Positions 6,384 through 10,699 of a stretch of 10,699 nucleotides of DNA are shown in pieces. The notes beneath the pieces were generated by a model. The model ran no database searches, was not told the DNA's origin, and worked only from the letters and a program-made list of their open reading frames with translations. A program made the position numbers and the translations under genes. The stretch lies in assembly GCA_021792075.1 (NCBI GenBank), contig JAJYVK010000027.1, positions 1-10,699 of the forward strand. Reading direction: 5' to 3'. How positions within the stretch are numbered: the stretch's first letter is position 1; every line of letters starts with the position of its first letter. The stretch comes from Actinomycetes bacterium. GTDB lineage: Bacteria; Actinomycetota; Acidimicrobiia; Acidimicrobiales; Acidimicrobiaceae.

Positions 6384-8048
6384 ATGGGTTCAGGCGAGTT
6401 TAACATCCAGTTCCACGATGGTCTTTCCCTTGAAAAGGGCAAGTACCCAGGGCTGAAGCCAAGGACCGAGCACTCCGAAGGGATCCTTTGTGATTATGAC
6501 GTCGCAGTCAAGATGCGTGACGGCATCACGATATATGTCGACGTCTTCCGGCCGGAGCAAACTGAGGAGTATCCCGTTCTTCTCGCGTGGGCGCCGTATG
6601 GCAAACATGGGAGAATAAAGTACAGATTCTTCCCTCATTGTGGCGTTTGTGACAGTGACCTTTCCCCATTGACCGCATTCGAAGCGGCAGATCCAAGATA
6701 TTGGTGCGCCAACGGCTACGCAATCATCTACGCAGATCCCCGTGGGTCCTGGGGTTCAGAAGGAGATCTCACACTTTTGGGTCCCCAAGAGGCGCAGGAC
6801 TGCTATGACCTCATTGAGTGGGCCGGAGTGCAGCCATGGTGCAACGGCAAGGTCGGCATGCATGGAGTCTCATATCTGGCATGGAGCCAGTGGAAGGTTG
6901 CCGCATTGAATCCGCCGCATCTGGCGGCAATCAATCCTTGGGAGGGCGTCACCGACTTCTACCGGGAACTGGCTTTTCATGGTGGCATTCCCGAGACAGC
7001 ATTCATGGCTATGTGGCACCCTAGTGTAAGTTTTTCTAAATCACGCGTGGAAGACCTTGTCAAGATGGCAGACGAGCACCCGTTGTTCGACGAGTACTGG
7101 CAAAGCAAAAACGCTGATCTCTCCAAGGTGACCGTCCCATGCTTTGCCGTCGCAAGTTGGGCAGATCACGGCCTGCATACACGCGGGACTCTGGAGGGAT
7201 TCAAAAAGATCTCATCGGAACAGAAATGGCTGATGATTCATGGACGAAAAAAATGGGAAAACTTCTACCAAAATGCTGAACGGCAGCGGCAATTCTTCGA
7301 CATGTTCCTCAAGGGCAAGCCGACGGAGGTGCGATACTGGCCCAGAGTCCTGCTAGAGGTCCGAGAACGCTACTACTTGGGGAACTACCGCAAAGAGGCG
7401 GACTGGCCCTTAGCCGAAACGCGCTACGAACGCCTCTATCTCGACGGCGCCAGCGGCACAATGAACTGGCAGCCTTCTGTTGGCGAAGCCGAAGCGCGCT
7501 ACGAAACCGACTCCAGTGCCTCGCCAGCTACCAGCGTGTGGTTCGACCACAGGTGGGAGCATCGGACAGAGCTAACCGGAAACATGATGCTGAAGCTATG
7601 GGTTGAGGCGCCTAACGCCGATGACATGGACCTTTTCGTCGCAATCCAGAAGATCGACCGATCTGGCGAGATCGTGCCCTTCCAGTTCCTCGGCAATCAT
7701 GAAGACGGACCTGTAGCTCTGGGATGGCTCCGCGTGTCTCACCGTGAACTCGACACAGAACGATCCACTCCTGAACAGCCAATTCACACCCATCAACGAG
7801 AGATCAAGCTCAACGCGGGTGAGGTGGTACCGGTCGAAATCGAGATCTGGCCGTCCGGGACGCTCTTCGAAGAGAACGAAACTCTAAGAGTCGTGATTCA
7901 GGGAAAAGATATCTACACCTACCCAAAAGAGATGAACACAAACGGACACCTCAGAACTGTGAACCTCGGGGAGCATATCATTCACACCGGAGGTCGCTAC
8001 GATTCGCACCTTCTGATACCCGTTATTCCAGATTCTGTTTTCACGTGA
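6384..8048 (+). CDS. CocE/NonD-type serine hydrolase (X-Pro dipeptidyl-peptidase S15 family)
   Basis: This is an alpha/beta hydrolase of the family that includes cocaine esterase and cephalosporin/glutaryl acylases. It should cleave an ester or amide; the substrate is unknown. From the chosen ATG it is 554 residues. Visible elements are APYGK (70-74; the Tyr is the usual oxyanion-hole residue), ADPRGSWGSEG (117-127), the nucleophile elbow GMHGVSY with Ser163, Asp261 in SWADHG and a probable catalytic His286 in HGRKKW. The C-terminal third (about 340-550) fits the jelly-roll X-Pro dipeptidyl-peptidase C-terminal domain. No signal peptide is evident, so it is likely cytoplasmic. A GTG five codons upstream (6369) is open, but its bases overlap the strong GAGGGGG ribosome binding site (6371-6377), which serves the ATG six bases later. 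It is the first gene of an operon with the acyl-CoA ligase 18 bp downstream, so the released acid may be that enzyme's substrate. Confidence 0.9.
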   Translation: MGSGEFNIQFHDGLSLEKGKYPGLKPRTEHSEGILCDYDVAVKMRDGITIYVDVFRPEQTEEYPVLLAWAPYGKHGRIKYRFFPHCGVCDSDLSPLTAFEAADPRYWCANGYAIIYADPRGSWGSEGDLTLLGPQEAQDCYDLIEWAGVQPWCNGKVGMHGVSYLAWSQWKVAALNPPHLAAINPWEGVTDFYRELAFHGGIPETAFMAMWHPSVSFSKSRVEDLVKMADEHPLFDEYWQSKNADLSKVTVPCFAVASWADHGLHTRGTLEGFKKISSEQKWLMIHGRKKWENFYQNAERQRQFFDMFLKGKPTEVRYWPRVLLEVRERYYLGNYRKEADWPLAETRYERLYLDGASGTMNWQPSVGEAEARYETDSSASPATSVWFDHRWEHRTELTGNMMLKLWVEAPNADDMDLFVAIQKIDRSGEIVPFQFLGNHEDGPVALGWLRVSHRELDTERSTPEQPIHTHQREIKLNAGEVVPVEIEIWPSGTLFEENETLRVVIQGKDIYTYPKEMNTNGHLRTVNLGEHIIHTGGRYDSHLLIPVIPDSVFT

Positions 8049-8066
8049 GAAGAGGGGGGACAAATC

Positions 8067-9653
8067 ATGCTTGGGACCACAGTGGATGTACTAAAAAAAT
8101 GGGCGGATCGCTGGTCGAACAGGCCCTTCATTATCACCGGACAAGAGACGCTCACCTATCAGGAGTACTATCAAAAGGTATGCCAATTGTCGAACTGGCT
8201 CCTCCAGCAGGGAGTTCGGCACGGAGACAATGTGGGAATGTTAATGCTCAATTGCCCCGAACTCTATGTTGGCTTGCTAGCAACGCATCGCGTCGGAGCG
8301 GTCGCGAACCTTTGGAACTTCAGGCTGAGTCAAAACGAAATCTCCTATCTGGCATCTCACGTAGATGCGAGAGCCGTAATCGTGAGCCCCGAACTGGCAT
8401 CTGCCGTCTCGGGCTACGACTCGGGAGTCATCCTCTGTACGGGACCGATTGAACCCAGTGCCGGCAAGTTGCACAACTTCGCCGAGATCTCGTCGATGCC
8501 GACAGATGAGCCGGATGTGAGAGGTCCTGTAGAGACCGATCTATCCTCTGTAATCTACACTTCGGGAACCACTGGCCACCCCAAGGGGGCAGCCTACACC
8601 CACCAGACACAACTGCTTTCGGCTATACAGTATTGTTTGGAGATGGGTCTGAATCTCGGCAGCCGCGGCATATCAGCGGCTCCAGTGATTCACGGCGGAG
8701 CCACCAACTTCTTTATGGCCTACCTATTCATTGGCGGTGCGTTCATCGATTCAGGCAGGTACGATCCGGAGCGCATTCTGCAGCTGACATCCCGCCACCA
8801 AGCTACGGAGCTGATGGCGGTGCCGACTCAGATCTTCGAACTGTTGAGGGTTGCACAAGACCTAGGCATGTCAGCAGAGCTGTTCGAATCACTAAAGTTG
8901 ATTCGAACAGCTGGATCTCCCTACCCAAAAGAGATGGTGGATCAGGTCCACAAAACCTTTGGATGCCATCTTCTCAATACATTTGGCATGACTGAAAACT
9001 GCTCCAATGTAACAATCATGCATTCCGGTTACGACCCAGAAAGTTCATGGACTACTATCGGCAAGCCCACATATTTCTGGGACGCCAAAGTGGCCGAACT
9101 GGATGACTCTGGAGACGAGGCCATGAAAGAGGTGCCCAAACCAGGCCGAGGACAGCTTCTGGTGGCAGGACCACAAAACATAAAGCACTACTACAAGTCC
9201 GATGCAGCCCCCCGCTATATGGATGGATGGCTCTATGCCCGAGATGTGGTCGACATAGATGCCGCGGGCTATATGCAGATCGTAGACCGTGTCGATTCTA
9301 CGATTTTGAGCGGCGGAGAGAACGTCTATCCTCAAGAGGTCGAGATGTTCCTAAAGAAACATCCGGCCATCGACGACGTCGCAGTCACGGGTGTCGCCGA
9401 CCAAAGATGGGGGGAGAGGGTGGTGGCATTGATAGTCTCGCACGACCCATCTCTTGATGGCCAACAGATTGAAAATTGGTGCCTGGAAAATAGCAGCGAA
9501 TTGGCGCGATACAAGAGGCCGAGACAGGTCGTCTTTGTCGATGAGCTTCCCAAGAATGTCTTTGGGAAACTTGAGCGATACAAGCTGAAAGAGAAATTTC
9601 AGGCTGCCATTGGCGAACTTGGCGACGAACAGCGCCTGAGAGCACTTGAATGA
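8067..9653 (+). CDS. AMP-forming acyl-CoA ligase (ANL superfamily)
   Basis: This enzyme activates a carboxylic acid with ATP to an acyl-adenylate and then an acyl-CoA; the chain type is not predictable here. Its 528 residues are normal for the fatty-acid/aryl/carnitine-CoA ligase group. Core motifs are the P-loop YTSGTTGHPKG (164-174), NTFGMTE (304-310, usually YGxTE), RVDSTILSGGENVYPQEVE (408-426, hinge and C-terminal domain) and PKNVFGKLERYKL (495-507) with the adenylation lysine Lys501. The GWLYARDVVDID block (387-398) keeps the ATP-ribose-binding Asp393, but the usual TG before it is AR. The start ATG has AGAGGGGGG (8051-8059) seven bases upstream, nearly the same ribosome binding site as the hydrolase gene 18 bp before, which supports one operon. 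A perfect inverted repeat lies within codons 271-282. It is probably cytosolic. Confidence 0.93.
   Translation: MLGTTVDVLKKWADRWSNRPFIITGQETLTYQEYYQKVCQLSNWLLQQGVRHGDNVGMLMLNCPELYVGLLATHRVGAVANLWNFRLSQNEISYLASHVDARAVIVSPELASAVSGYDSGVILCTGPIEPSAGKLHNFAEISSMPTDEPDVRGPVETDLSSVIYTSGTTGHPKGAAYTHQTQLLSAIQYCLEMGLNLGSRGISAAPVIHGGATNFFMAYLFIGGAFIDSGRYDPERILQLTSRHQATELMAVPTQIFELLRVAQDLGMSAELFESLKLIRTAGSPYPKEMVDQVHKTFGCHLLNTFGMTENCSNVTIMHSGYDPESSWTTIGKPTYFWDAKVAELDDSGDEAMKEVPKPGRGQLLVAGPQNIKHYYKSDAAPRYMDGWLYARDVVDIDAAGYMQIVDRVDSTILSGGENVYPQEVEMFLKKHPAIDDVAVTGVADQRWGERVVALIVSHDPSLDGQQIENWCLENSSELARYKRPRQVVFVDELPKNVFGKLERYKLKEKFQAAIGELGDEQRLRALE
8878..8912 (+). repeat. Perfect 14-bp inverted repeat inside the acyl-CoA ligase gene
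   Basis: AGCTGTTCGAATCA (8878-8891) is followed by a seven-base spacer (8892-8898) and its exact reverse complement TGATTCGAACAGCT (8899-8912). In RNA this forms an uninterrupted 14-bp hairpin. It encodes part of ELFESLKLIRTAG (residues 271-283), a conserved segment before the A4/A5 region, so the protein sequence is ordinary. There is no T-run after it, so it is not a typical terminator. Function is unknown; it could be chance under codon constraints. Confidence 0.7.
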
Positions 9654-9660
9654 AACAGAA

Positions 9661-9674
9661 GCCCGTCGTCGGGC
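9661..9674 (-). terminator. Weak candidate terminator between ligase and NUDIX genes
   Basis: The convergent 76-bp gap contains GCCCG (9661-9665), TCGT loop and CGGGC (9670-9674), a compact GC stem. Read on the minus strand, downstream of the NUDIX gene, it is followed by TTCTGTTTC, a broken T-run. On the plus strand no T-run follows. It may end either transcript weakly. Confidence 0.3.
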
Positions 9675-9729
9675 CAAAATAATCTCGAAGGGAAATACCC
9701 GACAGGACACGATCCCCAGTGTCAGGTGC

Positions 9730-10497
9730 TCAATCCTTTGGTGAAGCCCAAAGCGGATCTCTCGGGGGATCGAAATAGGTCTCTCCATGGTCGCCGTTGA
9801 CCGCCGCAAACGCCATCGAAACCCAGCTACCTACAGCTGCAAGAGGGCTTGGCAAAGCATCTTGTGTGAACCAGCCAACCTCGAGACACTCGAGTGGGTG
9901 AGCCTTGAGTTCACCACCTACCTGCTCACAGTAGAAAATCATCGAATACATGGGCACGGTGGTAAAGCCGCGCTGCATTCCGTCGACGACCGAGAGCAGC
10001 CTGATGGGCCTGACCACAATCCCGGTCTCTTCGAAAACCTCTTTGGCTACGATCTCCGCAGGACTGTACCCGACGTCAGCCCAGCCGGTTGGATACAGCC
10101 AAACGCCGGAATCTGACCTTTGAACCAAGAGGAGCTCTTTGTGCTGATTTCCCACGATTGCGCCAACTGCCGTTTTAGGTGTGACGTAGCCGGGGATTCC
10201 ACGGCCGATCGACTCCCTCCAGAGTTCATAAACCTCATCCACGTATCGGTCGTCCACGTCGGAATGCCCATTCAGAAAGGCCTTGATCTCGGCAGCTACA
10301 TGAAGTATCTCTTCGAATCGCTCCTTTTCGTAGAGGCTATCCGTGAAAGAAAGGCCCGTACTCGCAATGCCAGCCAGAGCCTCGCTCCATCGATTCAACG
10401 CTGATCTTGCAACATCCACATAATTGAAGCTAGCTAAAAATATCCGAAAATGTGACACCAAAGCCGACTCAATTCGCAAATTCGCTACTGCGGACAC
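9730..10497 (-). CDS. NUDIX hydrolase with N-terminal Nudix_hydro_N-like domain (ADP-ribose pyrophosphatase type)
   Basis: NUDIX enzymes cleave nucleoside diphosphates linked to another group; the two-domain subgroup seen here is usually annotated ADP-ribose pyrophosphatase. In this 255-residue product, residues about 35-75 (RWSEALAGIASTGLSFT...YEKERFEEILHVAAEI) match the helical N-terminal domain of that subgroup. The NUDIX box spans Gly138-Ile160, with KEVFEETGI (152-160) intact for metal binding. The box glutamate at position 144 is Tyr (GWADVGYSP), and this GWADVG variant is typical of the subgroup. PTGW at 136-139 replaces the more usual PGGW. The start is GTG at 10495-10497, with no clear ribosome binding site; a later GTG (codon 14 or 27) is possible, since the family domain begins near residue 33. 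It is convergent with the ligase and divergent from the cysteine-rich gene at the right edge. Confidence 0.88.
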   Translation of the reverse strand: MSAVANLRIESALVSHFRIFLASFNYVDVARSALNRWSEALAGIASTGLSFTDSLYEKERFEEILHVAAEIKAFLNGHSDVDDRYVDEVYELWRESIGRGIPGYVTPKTAVGAIVGNQHKELLLVQRSDSGVWLYPTGWADVGYSPAEIVAKEVFEETGIVVRPIRLLSVVDGMQRGFTTVPMYSMIFYCEQVGGELKAHPLECLEVGWFTQDALPSPLAAVGSWVSMAFAAVNGDHGETYFDPPRDPLWASPKD

Positions 10498-10518
10498 ATT
10501 TCCGGCAAGATATATGCT
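10491..10518 (+). promoter_or_regulatory. Possible promoter of the cysteine-rich edge gene
   Basis: CGGACA (10491-10496) and TATGCT (10513-10518) are separated by 16 bp and resemble -35 and -10 elements. The predicted transcript would begin near 10525, at or within the start codons of the small gene, so it could be leaderless. The site overlaps the first codons proposed for the divergent NUDIX gene. Confidence 0.25.
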
Positions 10519-10520
10519 CG

Positions 10521-10699
10521 ATGGTGATGGCGGTCAACACGGAGTGCAAACACTACATAATGCAGACAGTCAGATCTGGTGACAAGATCGAAAAGTGCCG
10601 TTTAGGCGTAAACGAACCGTTTCCTTTTGCATGTCCCGAAAACTGCCTGTTCTTCGAACCCAGGGACGGAATATCTAAAGCTGGCTGGCATATTCCAAA
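10521..10699 (+). CDS. Small four-cysteine protein of unknown function (3' end beyond the window)
   Basis: An open frame runs off the right edge after 59 codons. Starts are possible at ATG 10521, GTG 10524 or ATG 10527; none has a good ribosome binding site, and a leaderless transcript is plausible. The visible product has four cysteines, Cys9, Cys26, Cys38 and Cys42, plus His11, in the blocks ECKHYIMQT (8-16), KCRLGVN (25-31) and FACPENCLFFEPR (36-48). This CxH...C...CPxxC pattern looks like a small metal-binding (zinc or iron-sulphur) module. I have the impression that similar short proteins occur in actinobacteria but recognise no named function. There is no signal peptide, and the residues after 48 look polar. 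The gene is divergent from the NUDIX hydrolase with almost no gap. Confidence 0.72.
   Translation, partial: MVMAVNTECKHYIMQTVRSGDKIEKCRLGVNEPFPFACPENCLFFEPRDGISKAGWHIP

Noticed and set aside
9702..9725. GACAC...GTGTC inverted repeat in the convergent gap.
   Set aside because: It has five-base arms with an eight-base loop and no T-run on either strand; too weak to call a terminator.
9351..9809. 152-codon minus-strand frame spanning the end of the ligase and the NUDIX 3' end.
   Set aside because: It overlaps two well-supported genes and shows no family motif.

Overview
The window looks like ordinary chromosome of a moderate-GC actinobacterium, possibly of the Acidimicrobiia type. This is inferred from several features: a PAC2-family protein of the actinobacterial kind, many GTG/TTG starts, possible leaderless promoters, a haem gene pair of the HemE-HemY type, and an ADP-ribose-pyrophosphatase-like NUDIX protein. 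There is no sign of phage, IS element, CRISPR array, tRNA or rRNA. No gene-free stretch exceeds about 210 bases.

Left part (1-4471): the last codons of a probable uroporphyrinogen decarboxylase precede hemY (protoporphyrinogen/coproporphyrinogen oxidase). hemY runs head-on into cobT (lower cobalamin ligand activation), and the two coding ends overlap by 14 bp. cobT lies downstream of a GtrA-type four-helix membrane protein on the minus strand. Upstream of that is citrate synthase (gltA), whose 3' end is followed by a strong hairpin with T-runs on both sides. This hairpin separates gltA from the gtrA-like gene and shows that the longest reading frame of the latter starts too far upstream.

Middle part (4472-6174): a TTG-initiated GNAT acetyltransferase (minus) is divergent from a PAC2-family gene (plus). 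The PAC2 gene has the geometry of a leaderless transcript.

Right part (6175-10699): a two-gene plus-strand operon encodes a CocE/NonD-type serine hydrolase and, 18 bp later, an AMP-forming acyl-CoA ligase. Both genes have nearly identical G-rich ribosome binding sites. The pairing suggests hydrolysis of an ester or amide followed by CoA activation of the released acid; the substrate is unknown. The ligase gene contains a perfect 14-bp inverted repeat with a 7-nt loop inside its coding sequence, the most striking non-gene signal here. Convergent to this operon is a two-domain NUDIX hydrolase. Divergent from that, running off the right edge, is a small four-cysteine protein whose function I do not recognise.

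I found no convincing new multi-gene system. The most interesting leads are the hydrolase-ligase pair with its upstream inverted repeat, the intragenic hairpin, and the edge-truncated cysteine protein.
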